From Nocardia cyriacigeorgica (GTDB lineage: Bacteria > Actinomycetota > Actinomycetes > Mycobacteriales > Mycobacteriaceae): 64,000 nucleotides of DNA. Position 1 is the stretch's first letter, and every line of letters begins with the position of its first letter. The position numbers and the translations under genes are program-made. Positions 9,301 through 16,507 of this stretch are shown in pieces. A model generated the notes under the pieces. The model had not been told where the DNA came from. It did no database searches and saw only the letters and a list, made by a program, of their open reading frames with translations. The stretch lies in the NCBI RefSeq assembly GCF_010868145.1, contig NZ_JAAGUY010000012.1:62001-126000 (forward strand), given 5' to 3'.

Positions 9301-10521
9301 CGGATAGGCGGCGTCGAAGACGTCCAGGTCGTAGATCAGCTGCATACTCAGTGAACCGTCGCGCTGGTGTTCGATGGCGACGATATTGAGTGCCTGCAGG
9401 CAGGAGCCGGCATTGGGCAGCCGCAGCCGCTCCATGATCTGATCCAGATGGTCAGAGGCAGGCAACCGCATATACGAATACGACACATCGAACAGCGGTG
9501 GAGCGGACGGATCTTCGGCCAGCGCGCGCATCAGGTCGCCGTAGGCGAAGCGCTGCCTTTTCTTCAATGCCTTGATCTGGGCCGCCACATCCATGGCGAC
9601 ATCGGCCAGCGTGCGCTCGCCGCCGACCCGGACCCGAACCGGCAGCATGTTCGTGACATGCCCGCCCGCGGCGATCGCCACCGGTGTGTCGCGGTTGAGC
9701 ATCGGCACACCGAGCATCACCTCGTCGGTGCGGTGCACCGCGCACAAGTAGGCGCCGAGCGCGGCAGCCGAGTAGGCGAACGATGAGGTTCCGGTGGCGC
9801 GCAACCGATCCAGATACTGCTTGTCCAAGCGCACCACTCGATGCCCGCGCGCAGCCGTCGGCGCCGCCGTGCGGGTGAACAGTGCGGGGATCGCGTCACC
9901 GACATGTTCGAGCAGCGCGTCACGGTCGGCATTCCACTCCGCCGAAAAGCGATACTCCCGTTCAGCGGTGAGCAACTCCTGATACGAGGGCAGCGGCTGG
10001 GTGAACTCCTGCCCGTCCCCGCTCAGGAAATCCAGGATCAGATGGGCGAGCAGCATGTTCAATGCCCAGCCGTCGGCGTTGGCGTGCAGCACCCGGATGA
10101 AGATGTGGAAGTCGGCCGGATCATCGACAAGGACCGCCACCGCCAGATTGCCGTCACCCACGATGGGCTGCGCCGATGCGGCGCGCATCCACCGGGCGCA
10201 CGCGTCGGCCGGATCCGGTTCACCGGTGAAATCGACGTGCTCGAGCACGGGTTCGGTCTCGGAAACCCACTGCAGGAACTCGCCGTCGACAAGTTCGAAA
10301 CGCAACCGCAGCGCGTCATTGCGGCGCACCGCCCGGTGCAGCACCTCCCGCATCCGCGCCACATCCAGCGGCCGGTCGACATCACCCTGCACAGCCAACT
10401 GAGACACCGGTTCCGGAGCGAACCGGAACGCGGCGGACAGGACGTCACGCTGGTAGGCGGTGACCGGCCAGCGAGGTAGGCCGGGTTCCTCCGCTTCCGC
10501 CGGTGTCGTCTCGGAAATCAC
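3307..10521 (-). CDS. Two-module non-ribosomal peptide synthetase (C-A-T-C-A-T-TE)
   Basis: 2404 residues. The start is GTG 10521, preceded by AGGAG with 5 nt spacing; the frame continues upstream to another GTG with no ribosome site. Approximate domains: C1 25-450, A1 480-975, carrier T1 985-1055 (GGDS, Ser near 1008), C2 1080-1500 (intact HHAILDGWS near 1213), A2 1520-2000, T2 2035-2100 (GGTS, Ser near 2063), thioesterase 2120-2404 (GWSFGG near 2192, likely catalytic His in GDHLHMM near 2364). C1 has LHANADG where HHxxxDG is usual: the catalytic second His is kept, the first is Leu. My manual reading of the A1 specificity code is DVWHFSLVDK, the textbook serine code of EntF. A2 reads roughly DVQFASQVAK, which I cannot assign. 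C1 at the front means the first building block is an acyl or aryl group supplied from elsewhere. The FAD monooxygenase/acyltransferase fusion is 169 bp upstream on the same strand. No MbtH gene, phosphopantetheinyl transferase or IdeR-type iron box is seen nearby. Confidence 0.95.
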   Translation of the reverse strand: MISETTPAEAEEPGLPRWPVTAYQRDVLSAAFRFAPEPVSQLAVQGDVDRPLDVARMREVLHRAVRRNDALRLRFELVDGEFLQWVSETEPVLEHVDFTGEPDPADACARWMRAASAQPIVGDGNLAVAVLVDDPADFHIFIRVLHANADGWALNMLLAHLILDFLSGDGQEFTQPLPSYQELLTAEREYRFSAEWNADRDALLEHVGDAIPALFTRTAAPTAARGHRVVRLDKQYLDRLRATGTSSFAYSAAALGAYLCAVHRTDEVMLGVPMLNRDTPVAIAAGGHVTNMLPVRVRVGGERTLADVAMDVAAQIKALKKRQRFAYGDLMRALAEDPSAPPLFDVSYSYMRLPASDHLDQIMERLRLPNAGSCLQALNIVAIEHQRDGSLSMQLIYDLDVFDAAYPIGSAIDSVATMIEASLADPTQPVSALPLLAPRAAHRVAEFEAGPRAEFPYTTLDRLFAEQAAAHPARTAVIAADGTRLGYAELAERADGFADRLLELGATGNECVPVVLPRSPEMLIAMYGILRAGCAYVPLDPEFPATRIETVLADCGARFVVAGPEHQAVFDRLGVIRVHPGQARPVKVENRSHPADLAYLIYTSGSTGKPKGVMIEHRSVVNRLNWMQRRYPLGVQDVILQKTPATFDVSVWELFWWAITGARVALLEAGGERDPRRIIAAIDNDAVTVLHFVPSMLAAFVDELESDRAAVDRVATLRRVFCSGEALPPALVRRFHALFTAAGVTAPRLVNLYGPTEATVDVSYFDCPDDEPLDVVPIGRPIENIDLLVLDEHGRRLPPGVPGELNIAGVGVARGYRGRDELTAASFVHDLTVSGRRRYRTGDLVRWLPDGQIEYLGRFDDQVKVRGNRVTLGEVQNAMLDCAGVRAAAVVDEKSTTHGVYLVGYYVGESGTEPTTDRLAAELGTRLPKYMVPTRLVRVERIPVTRNGKLDRRALAQAAAEHQPVGHTTGSGEPRNEVEAALVRVWSATLGVDSIGVHDNFFTHGGDSILALSVRTAAERAGLRFDVDTFYQRPTIAELAEVIADGAERAPEPITARLATVPLVDHAALHRAEDAFPATALQLGMLFHSLERADSVTYKDVFRYRLRIPWQERQFRTAFDRLLRRQPALRSSFEMTKFSVPLQIVHPEIDPDYAVVDLTTIAEAAAERQVEDYIQERRHARFAIDQAPLHALRVFLRAPEPATDTVAVDLVLSFHHAILDGWSVATSVLELLRDYLHALGVLDTGIDDTAHPAAALAEYAQAELIATQRESSRTYWREALAGAEATALTALAAHQPQRHAPGRARALVPRRLTARIADFAARHQVPEKSVYLSAHLLALRLLSGRGDVTTGVVSHGRPDRAGAESLAGLFLNTLPMRLDATVTTWRDAVDQVVRRDRDAYPHRRYPLRSIMADHGGPVFETAFNYVNYHQFQTILGTDRVRLDDIDIREETNFQLLVTAATDPRDGRMWLRVDGDGAIGAQQCETLALTELRMLAALVDNPDAAVDPGANWVSGRDVGSLVAEVAAVRPHEIAIASDDAVWTYDELVTRSDVIAARLLAQGVRAGSKVAIIGRSTPRLVALVLAVARIGAASVPLDVRYPRARLNLMIERARPHRVVVDAEHLDLVDDPALVLDSAELTAPAGPSDAPAPRFAPVHPETTAYVLFTSGSTGEPKGVAMPHRGLTALVDWQLRADSGAGLASTLQAAPLSFDVAFQEIFTTLAAGSTLRVSERDLRADMDDLLGTVADEEIERVFLPYVALQAFAEAASVRQIYPTALKVLASSGEQLRITDEIRALRAAIPGLLLENQYGPTETHVATTYTLTGPESAFPVLPPIGRTVDGDTADLLDRRLRTVPDGVVGELYIGGRSLARGYEAMPGLTAQRFVAAPGGAIRYRTGDLGVRLRSGDIVCLGRSDSQVKIRGYRVEPAEVELSILGLVEHFPGLTEAAVVARGFGGIDGALVAFLVGDAESTDLTALRAALRSVLPAHMVPSRFQWVESMPRTPSGKRDDRALLALPVVGVVDQAQPNRGPVDDIERSAMELLAEYAGLPSMGPDDDFYAMGGTSIGAMRVVMGLSRRWGIDLPMSAFVAAPTAAGLAELIRAGDTHTSFDPLVPIQPEGTKPPLFLVHPIGGNVLCYLAVAKYLDSDRPVYGLQSAGADTGSTPLTSVGEMADSYIAAVRRVHPEGPYHLAGWSFGGYVALEMGRRLPDHEVASVTLLDTMALRRQSREPIPEEKLIRWFFLELLWYARGNESALGEFEPDVHDSAELFDAMLAEAIRSGILPEGSPAQSIRRLYEVFHANYTALIEYEPSVFDRDITLLRATDGIPRGFDIAHQTIGTMFDSQNNGWEQYAGRRFEVVAVPGDHLHMMTEPHVGEVGMQLDAAVSAADPDLDREFSEGMLDV

Positions 10522-10690
10522 GGTAGCTCCTCGTGCGGCCAGGTGCGGACCCTGCCGGCGTCGGTGGGTCACGGACTGTGATCACGCGGGTACGCCAGAG
10601 CAGTCGTCCGCATCGATCGAAAGGTTGTGGCGATGACGGCCCGGAGACTGCAGGGCCGCCTCGCGGTTGTCGGACGGTGAACGATCTGTC

Positions 10691-13165
10691 TCAGATCGCC
10701 GACAGCAGCGCCAGGATGCTCTCGTCGGCGAGCAGTTCGGCACGTTCGGTCGACACCGCAGGCTCCACGTAGCCGACGTTGAACGACAGCTGACCGTGCG
10801 TGGCGTTCGCCGTCGCCATGATGAAACCGCTCACCGACATGCCGGAGACGAACTGTGCCTCCGACAGTCGCCAGGCGCCGATCTTGTCCGGAACCTCGTA
10901 CTGTCCCAGGTAGGTCATGCACAGGTGGCCCGGGCCGCGGCTGTCCATCAGCTTCACCGTCGAAGCGCTGGCCGCCACCGACTTCGGGCCGACCGCCTGC
11001 AGCAGGTTCAGCGCCGACATATGGTCCCGGCGCGCCATCCGGGCACGGTAGGCACCGTCGATCTCCTCGGCCAGCTGCCACAGCGACGCCCACGGCGCGT
11101 AGGTCGCCATCGTGGCGATCATGCCCTGGTAGGAACCGACTTCCGCGTCGGAGACCACACCGTCGAGATGCGAGCGGAAGTTCACCGAACTGCCCACCGT
11201 GTACGGTGCCGCACCCGTGGTGCCCGCCTCCCTGGCCGCCCCGACCAGCAATGCCGCCGACAGCACCGACTGCAGGCTCACCCCACGCGCGGTACAACCG
11301 GCCAGCAGTGCGTCGAGCCGGTCACCGTCGAGCGAACGGTGCACGACCCGGCTGCGACGCTGAGCGGGCGGCACCAGGGTGGTCGGTTCCAGCCGCCGTG
11401 GCCTGCGCAGTTGAGCCAGCTGATCACGGACCTGCGCGCCGATCATCTTGCGAGTTCCGCTGCCGCCCCGGTACTTCGCCGGAAACAGCTGCTCCGGCCC
11501 CGGACGCACCGGACTGGGCGGCAGCTCGCCCGCTTCGCCCGCGGCGACCTGCAGGATCTGCCCGGCCACGGTCATGGCCGATTCACCGTCGGCGATCGAG
11601 TAGTGCATGGTGACCACCAGGTCGGCGGTCTCACCCGCCGGATCGGTGATCAGCACCGCGCGGGCCAGCGGGCCCTGCTGCCAATCGAACGGCTCGCGCA
11701 GCTCGACGTCATCCGTCTCGGACAGCCAGGCATCGGCGGCGGCGGATTCGACGACGCGCAATGGCAGCGGGCAGTCCGTGGGAACGAACGATGGTTCGGT
11801 GCCATCCGGTTTCGCGGCGATCGCTACCCGCAACAACGGGTGTCGGCGCTGCACTTCGTCCAGGCCCACCCGGATCTGCTCGGCGGTGACGGTGCCGTGC
11901 ACCCGCACCCGCGACAGAATGTGCAGCGGAGCCAGTTGATCGGCAATCCAGTGCCAGCGCTCCATCGGCGACAGCGCGCGCGGCAGGTCGACGCTCGGTC
12001 CACCCAGTTCGGGGAAGCCCATCGGCTTGGCCAGGTTGGTCAGGAAGAACGCTTCGGGCGCACGCCGGAAGTAGGTGTCGCGTAGCGCGACAGCCTTGTC
12101 GTTATCGGTCTGCTCGACCTTGGCCAGCTGCGCGGAACCATTGACGAACATGGCGCTGCGGTCGGCGCGCAACTGCTCGTAGCGCCGCAGCCCGGCCACC
12201 GGGTCGAGGGAGCTGGCCAGCGTATTCGCCAGCACCACGGCATCTTCGATCGCCGAGTTCGCGCCCTGTCCCAGACTGGGCAGCATCGGATGCGCGGCAT
12301 CGCCGAGCAGGGTGACGCGGCCGCGGCCGAGTTCGGCCAGCGGCGGACGGTCCTGCGCGGGTACCGCCAGCACGTCGGACCATTCGGTCTGCTCGATGCA
12401 GGCCCGCACCTCCGGCGCCCAACCGGCATACAGTCGCAGGAGGTCGTCTTTGGTGCCCTGCCAGTTGGCGGCTTCCGCACCCGGCATGGTCATGGTGCCC
12501 CACCAGTAGACCCGGCCATGGCCGATGTCGTGGATGCCGAAACGCATTCCGGTGCCCCAGTAATGGGCGGACGCACCGCGCGGGACGCGCGGATGCTCGA
12601 ACGGGACGCAGGCCAGCCAGCACACGAAGTTGCCCGGCCGCGGCTCGGTGCGACCATGTAGCTGGGCGCGCACCATCGAGTGGATGCCGTCGGCGCCGAT
12701 CAACAGATCGCCTTCGGCTTCGCGGCCGTCGGCGAACTCGACTCGCACACGGTCACCGTCATCGATGAAACGCGTGGCCTGCGCACCGGTGAACGTCGGC
12801 GTATCGCCGATCGCGCGCACCAGCGCGGTATGCAGATCGGCGCGATGCAGCGCAACCGCGGGCGCGCCGAGCCGGGCATCGAGTTTGTAGACGGGCAGCT
12901 CCCGGATCAGGGTGCCCTCCGGCTTGCGGAACTGGAAGGTCTCGACGCGACCACCGCGTTCGAGCAGTTCGGTGTCGATGCCGAGGTCGAGACTGCGCAG
13001 TGCGTTGATCCCATTGGCCTGTACCGAAAGACCGAATCCCTTGGCCCGCAGCTCGGGTCCCGCCTCGTAGAGCTCGACCCCGAACCCGGCATGTCGCAGT
13101 GCGGCGGCAGTGGTGAGTCCGCCGATCCCCGCCCCTAGTACAACGACCTTGATCGGACTGCTCAT
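10691..13165 (-). CDS. Fusion of FAD-dependent monooxygenase and condensation/PapA5-like acyltransferase
   Basis: 824 residues in one uninterrupted frame from ATG 13165. Residues 1 to about 385 are a class A flavin hydroxylase: Rossmann GAGIGG at 11-16, an RADLHTALV segment near 120, and the second FAD motif GDAAHPMLPSLGQGANSAIE near 285-305. Residues about 395-824 resemble the N-terminal and C-terminal lobes of PapA5/condensation-type acyltransferases (PMERWHWIADQLAPLHI, then RRHPLLRVAI). The signature reads MHYSIADG near 520, so the position of the catalytic second His (HHxxxDG) is Tyr. The NRPS starts 169 bp downstream on the same strand, suggesting one transcription unit. The likely roles are hydroxylation of an aromatic or acyl precursor and acyl transfer; both are inference. 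I know of no standard family with this domain pairing. A sequencing frameshift is unlikely, because the joint is in frame and codon use is uniform. Confidence 0.85.
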   Translation of the reverse strand: MSSPIKVVVLGAGIGGLTTAAALRHAGFGVELYEAGPELRAKGFGLSVQANGINALRSLDLGIDTELLERGGRVETFQFRKPEGTLIRELPVYKLDARLGAPAVALHRADLHTALVRAIGDTPTFTGAQATRFIDDGDRVRVEFADGREAEGDLLIGADGIHSMVRAQLHGRTEPRPGNFVCWLACVPFEHPRVPRGASAHYWGTGMRFGIHDIGHGRVYWWGTMTMPGAEAANWQGTKDDLLRLYAGWAPEVRACIEQTEWSDVLAVPAQDRPPLAELGRGRVTLLGDAAHPMLPSLGQGANSAIEDAVVLANTLASSLDPVAGLRRYEQLRADRSAMFVNGSAQLAKVEQTDNDKAVALRDTYFRRAPEAFFLTNLAKPMGFPELGGPSVDLPRALSPMERWHWIADQLAPLHILSRVRVHGTVTAEQIRVGLDEVQRRHPLLRVAIAAKPDGTEPSFVPTDCPLPLRVVESAAADAWLSETDDVELREPFDWQQGPLARAVLITDPAGETADLVVTMHYSIADGESAMTVAGQILQVAAGEAGELPPSPVRPGPEQLFPAKYRGGSGTRKMIGAQVRDQLAQLRRPRRLEPTTLVPPAQRRSRVVHRSLDGDRLDALLAGCTARGVSLQSVLSAALLVGAAREAGTTGAAPYTVGSSVNFRSHLDGVVSDAEVGSYQGMIATMATYAPWASLWQLAEEIDGAYRARMARRDHMSALNLLQAVGPKSVAASASTVKLMDSRGPGHLCMTYLGQYEVPDKIGAWRLSEAQFVSGMSVSGFIMATANATHGQLSFNVGYVEPAVSTERAELLADESILALLSAI

Positions 13166-13517
13166 CGAACCTGCACTCTCATAGACCGATAGGCGGCGCA
13201 GAACGGAATCTTCCCTCGAAACCGCTGGTGAGCAGCATTACTCGCCGATCGTCACCCCCGACAGCGCTGACCGGGAAACCAACACCCTTCCCCGGTCAGG
13301 CAGGCCGTGCGGGACGCCTGTGCCTGACCGATCCGAAGCGTACCGCGATCCTCTAAATTCGACCAACGCAACTATGATTCGCGCACAAATGTTGTTGGTA
13401 TGCGCAATTACGTTGGAGTTCGGCAGGATTCGCCGCACACGCTGGGCGTTAACGGGTTCCTCCAAAACAACTCACGCACCGCGTGAGGGCACAGCGCATC
13501 AGTTGCCGGGGCAAGAT
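13166..13517. other. 352-bp intergenic leader region of the biosynthetic unit
   Basis: No convincing gene lies here; short open frames have no ribosome site. The left part carries the paired hairpins at 13267-13329. The middle (about 13360-13420) is unusually AT-rich for this genome and is a plausible promoter for the minus-strand fusion gene at 13165. Near-symmetric ATTCGCGCA (about 13379) and TGCGCAAT flank this AT-rich core. Confidence 0.5.
13267..13329. promoter_or_regulatory. Two mutually exclusive hairpins or a triple operator
   Basis: CTGACCGGG at 13267-13275 pairs with CCCGGTCAG at 13291-13299. GGTCAGGCA at 13294-13302, which overlaps that arm, pairs with TGCCTGACC at 13321-13329. 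The two 9-bp stems share GGTCAG and cannot form together. On the minus strand they lie 102-164 nt ahead of the monooxygenase-acyltransferase start. They could be an attenuator, or three copies of a CTGACC/GGTCAG protein site. Confidence 0.45.
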
Positions 13518-14843
13518 TTATAGATAGCTCGTATCGTTGACCAGTCGCACCGAGGACCCGCCGTCGGGATAGAACTCGGCGATAGACAGCGACGCCAGGT
13601 CGAGATGTAGCCGGTAGAGCAGGGAGGGGCCGACACCGAGGGCGAGCTGCAGCAGCGTCTTGATCGGTGTGACATGGCTCACGACAACGAGATTCGCGCC
13701 GGGGTACAACGCGACGAGATCACGGCGCGCCGCCTCCACCCGCTCGCGCACCTGGTCGAAGCTCTCGCCGTTGGGCGCGGGCAGCGATGGATCGCCGAGC
13801 CAGTCGGAGTGCAGCTGTGGATCGCGTTCGACGGCTTCGGCGAAGGTCAGCCCTTCCCAGTCGCCGAAATCGGTTTCGATGAGGCCGTCACAGATCTGCG
13901 TCGGGACACCGAGCGCGGCGGCCGCGGCCTCGGCTGTTTCCTTGGCACGGCCTAGTGGTGAGGTGACCACCGCGGCGATATCACCCTTGGCGGCCAGCAT
14001 CTTCGCGGCCCGCGCGGCCTGGTCGCGACCGAGGGCGGTGAGCGGCGGATTGCCGCGACCGGAGTAGCGGCGTTCGATCGACAGTTCGGTCTGGCCGTGG
14101 CGCAGCAACAGGAATCGGGTCGGGCGACCTGAGAGGCCGGTCCAGCCGGGAGGTGGTTCCTTCGCGGTCACGAGGCGTTCATCCGGGCGCGTGGGCGCGG
14201 TCACCGAACCGTCCTCCGAGCGCGACGCTTCGCGGACTTCGTCGATCCAGCTCGGCTGGTCGCGTTCGGAGCCGGCACCCGTGGCGACCGTTCCGCCGGG
14301 CACACTCGTCGATCCGTCCGCGTCCGCTCGCGATTCACTGCCGGACTCGGCTGCGGGGCGAACTGCCGACCCACCGAGCGCGGTCGGTGCGTGCCCGGCC
14401 TCACGCGCGGCGCGGACCTCGTTCACGAGCCCGCCATCGTCCATCGCCTCGTTGGCGAGACGGTCGGCGTGCGAATTCTCTTTACGCGGGATCCAGCGGA
14501 AGCTCACCCGATCGAATCCGGCGACCAACCGTTTCGCGCGGTCGGCCAGCGGGATCATCGCCGCGTGCTTGACCTTCCAGCGGCCCGACATCTGTTCGAC
14601 GACCAGTTTGGAATCCATCCGCACCGACACCTCGCGGGCGCCGAGTTCGGTGGCGGCTTCCAAGCCCGCGATGAGTCCGCGGTATTCGGCGACGTTATTG
14701 GTGACGACGCCGAGGTACTCCTTGCGTTCGGCGAGGACATGCAGGTGATCGGCGTCGAAGACGACGGCACCGTACCCGGCGGGGCCGGGGTTGCCGCGGG
14801 AGCCGCCGTCTGCCTCGACGATCACCTCACGCACGGACACCAC
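13518..14843 (-). CDS. Bifunctional RNase HI / histidine phosphatase (Rv2228c-like)
   Basis: About 441 residues. The AGGAGG site suggests GTG 14843 or the next codon rather than GTG 14849, which it directly abuts. The N-terminal RNase HI domain (about 1-145) shows EADGGSRGNPGPAGYGAVVF with the first catalytic Asp, NNVAEYRGLIAGLEAA with the Glu, and MDSKLVVEQMSGRWKVK with the next Asp. A 90-residue Ser/Thr/Asp-rich linker leads to a phosphoglycerate-mutase-type domain with LLLRHGQTELS and a late VVSHVTPIK. In mycobacteria this fusion combines RNase H with alpha-ribazole phosphatase/acid phosphatase activity; the latter matches the cobalamin genes cobC and cobD in this window. It is co-directional with the zinc-ribbon gene 35 bp upstream. 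Confidence 0.93.
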   Translation of the reverse strand: MVSVREVIVEADGGSRGNPGPAGYGAVVFDADHLHVLAERKEYLGVVTNNVAEYRGLIAGLEAATELGAREVSVRMDSKLVVEQMSGRWKVKHAAMIPLADRAKRLVAGFDRVSFRWIPRKENSHADRLANEAMDDGGLVNEVRAAREAGHAPTALGGSAVRPAAESGSESRADADGSTSVPGGTVATGAGSERDQPSWIDEVREASRSEDGSVTAPTRPDERLVTAKEPPPGWTGLSGRPTRFLLLRHGQTELSIERRYSGRGNPPLTALGRDQAARAAKMLAAKGDIAAVVTSPLGRAKETAEAAAAALGVPTQICDGLIETDFGDWEGLTFAEAVERDPQLHSDWLGDPSLPAPNGESFDQVRERVEAARRDLVALYPGANLVVVSHVTPIKTLLQLALGVGPSLLYRLHLDLASLSIAEFYPDGGSSVRLVNDTSYL

Positions 14844-14878
14844 CGCCACCTCCTCGCCTTGCGTTCACGAACCCGAAC

Positions 14879-15616
14879 TCACAGACCGGACTCTTTGGTC
14901 CGGACCATGATCGCGCCACATTCGGGGCAGCGCACCACGACGTCCGGTTCGGTTTTGGCGATGCGGGCGATCTCGCCGCGATCGATTTCGATCCGGCAGG
15001 CGCCGCAGCGGCGGGCTTGGAGCAGCGCGGCGCCGACACCGTGCTGTGCGCGCTGACGGTCGTAGATGGCCAGCAGTTCGTCCGGGAACGCTCCCACCAA
15101 CTCGGCGCGATCGTTGTCGCAGCGGTTCTGCGCCACGTCCAGATCGGCCAGTGCCTCGTCGCGGGCGCGATTGGCGGTTTCCAGGTCTTCGTCGGCCTTG
15201 CTCAGCCTGGCGCCGGCATGGTCGTGGTCGGATGCGGACGCCTCACGCCGCTCCATCACCTCGAGCAGATCGTCCTCGAGCACCGAGCGGCGCCGCTCCA
15301 GGCTGCCGAGCTCGTGCTGGAGCTCGGAGAGCTGCTTGGCGCCGACGGAACCGGAGGTGAGCATGCCGCGGTCGCGTTCCTCGCGCTTGCGGACCGCCTC
15401 GATCTCGCCTTCGAGTTTGCGGATATCGCGGTCAAGGTCGTCCAGCACGATCTCCACGGCCACCGCGGCGTCTTTCTGCGCATTGCGCTCGGCTTCCAGC
15501 CGCGTGACCTCCTGCTGCTCGGGCAGCACGGTGCGCCGGTGGGCGATTCGCGTCAGCTCGGCGTCGACGGCGGCGAGCTTCAGCAGCTTGGCCTGGATCG
15601 GTGGTTCGACATTCAA
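14879..15616 (-). CDS. Coiled-coil zinc-ribbon protein (Rv2229c-like, CT398 family)
   Basis: 245 residues from TTG 15616. This start is chosen because AGGAG lies 10 nt upstream and gives the same length I recall for Rv2229c; the longer frame has no such support. Residues about 5-175 are heptad-rich coiled coil (ELTRIAHRRTVLPEQQEVT, then Glu/Arg repeats). The C-terminus is a C4 zinc ribbon with C-x2-C in RRCGACRI and C-x2-C in VRCPECGAIM. The family is of unknown function; homologues in bacteria have been tied to secretion or nucleic-acid binding only loosely. It precedes the RNase H/phosphatase gene, an order kept from mycobacteria. Confidence 0.9.
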   Translation of the reverse strand: MNVEPPIQAKLLKLAAVDAELTRIAHRRTVLPEQQEVTRLEAERNAQKDAAVAVEIVLDDLDRDIRKLEGEIEAVRKREERDRGMLTSGSVGAKQLSELQHELGSLERRRSVLEDDLLEVMERREASASDHDHAGARLSKADEDLETANRARDEALADLDVAQNRCDNDRAELVGAFPDELLAIYDRQRAQHGVGAALLQARRCGACRIEIDRGEIARIAKTEPDVVVRCPECGAIMVRTKESGL

Positions 15617-15745
15617 CGCGGACAAACTCCTGACAACGCTGTGGACGGATAGGAGCTCAACCGTACCGCGCCGACCTGCCGATTCCGGCCACACGTGGTG
15701 ATCGGGCCGGAAGCGGGACCATCGGCCCTCGACGTCGTCGAGGGC

Positions 15746-16507
15746 TCACCTGCGCGCCAGGGCAGCGAACTGCACGCTCGCGCCGACGAACCCCGCCGCC
15801 CCGAGACCCACGCACCAGACCACCGCGGCACCGGCGTAATCGCCTGCCCCGGTTCCGTCGAGCAGACCGCGCACCGTCTCGACCACCGGGGTCGCCGGCT
15901 GGTGTTCGGCGAAGCCGCGCAGCCAGCCGGGCATGGTCGAGACCTGCACGAACGCGCTGCTGATATACGGGATGAACATGATCGCGTAAGTGAGCCCGCC
16001 CGCCGCCTCTGGATTCTTGGCGACCAGGCCGAGCGCGACCGCGACCCAGCACACCGCGGTGACGAACAGCGCGATCATCAGCACCGCCGCCAGCCAGCCG
16101 AGCGGGCCGGCCTCGGGCCGGTACCCGAGCACCACCGCGACCGCGACCGCGATACCGATCGCGACCATATTGCGGGCCACGCCCTCCGCGACGTGGCCGG
16201 CGAGCACCGCCTGGCGGAACATCGGGAGCGTACGGAATCGGTCGACGCTGCCGTTGGTCATATCCGTCGAGACGCCGGTGGCGGTGATGGAGGAGGCGAA
16301 GCCCGCACACAGCAGCATGATGCCCGGCACCACATAGTTCAGATACGAGCCACCGACGTTGATCGCACCGCCGAACACATAGGTGAACAGCAGCATGATC
16401 AGGATCGGCATGAGCAGCGAGATGATCAGCGTGTCCCGGCTGCGCAGCGTTTTGCGGGCGCTGCGCCGGAACATGGTGGCCGTATCGGCGACGACGTGCC
16501 CGATCAC
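15746..16507 (-). CDS. ABC-2 type transporter permease (DrrB-like)
   Basis: 253 residues from GTG 16507, overlapping the stop of the glycosyltransferase gene by four bases (GTGA), which implies translational coupling. Six hydrophobic segments follow a cytoplasmic amphipathic start (ATMFRRSARKTLRSRDTL). ABC-2 features are SLLMPILIMLLFTYVFGGAI and the long extracellular-side VVPGIMLLCAG. Such permeases, with a separate DrrA-type ATPase, export glycolipids, antibiotics or polyketides. No ATPase gene lies next to it, which is unusual. Pairing with a glycosyltransferase suggests export of a glycosylated product. Confidence 0.88.
   Translation of the reverse strand: MIGHVVADTATMFRRSARKTLRSRDTLIISLLMPILIMLLFTYVFGGAINVGGSYLNYVVPGIMLLCAGFASSITATGVSTDMTNGSVDRFRTLPMFRQAVLAGHVAEGVARNMVAIGIAVAVAVVLGYRPEAGPLGWLAAVLMIALFVTAVCWVAVALGLVAKNPEAAGGLTYAIMFIPYISSAFVQVSTMPGWLRGFAEHQPATPVVETVRGLLDGTGAGDYAGAAVVWCVGLGAAGFVGASVQFAALARR

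Noticed and set aside
10522-10690. IdeR/DmdR-type iron box ahead of the NRPS
   Set aside because: I searched by eye for TTAGGTTAGGCTAACCTAA-like 19-mers here and upstream of the fusion gene and saw none, so I do not call this a siderophore cluster.
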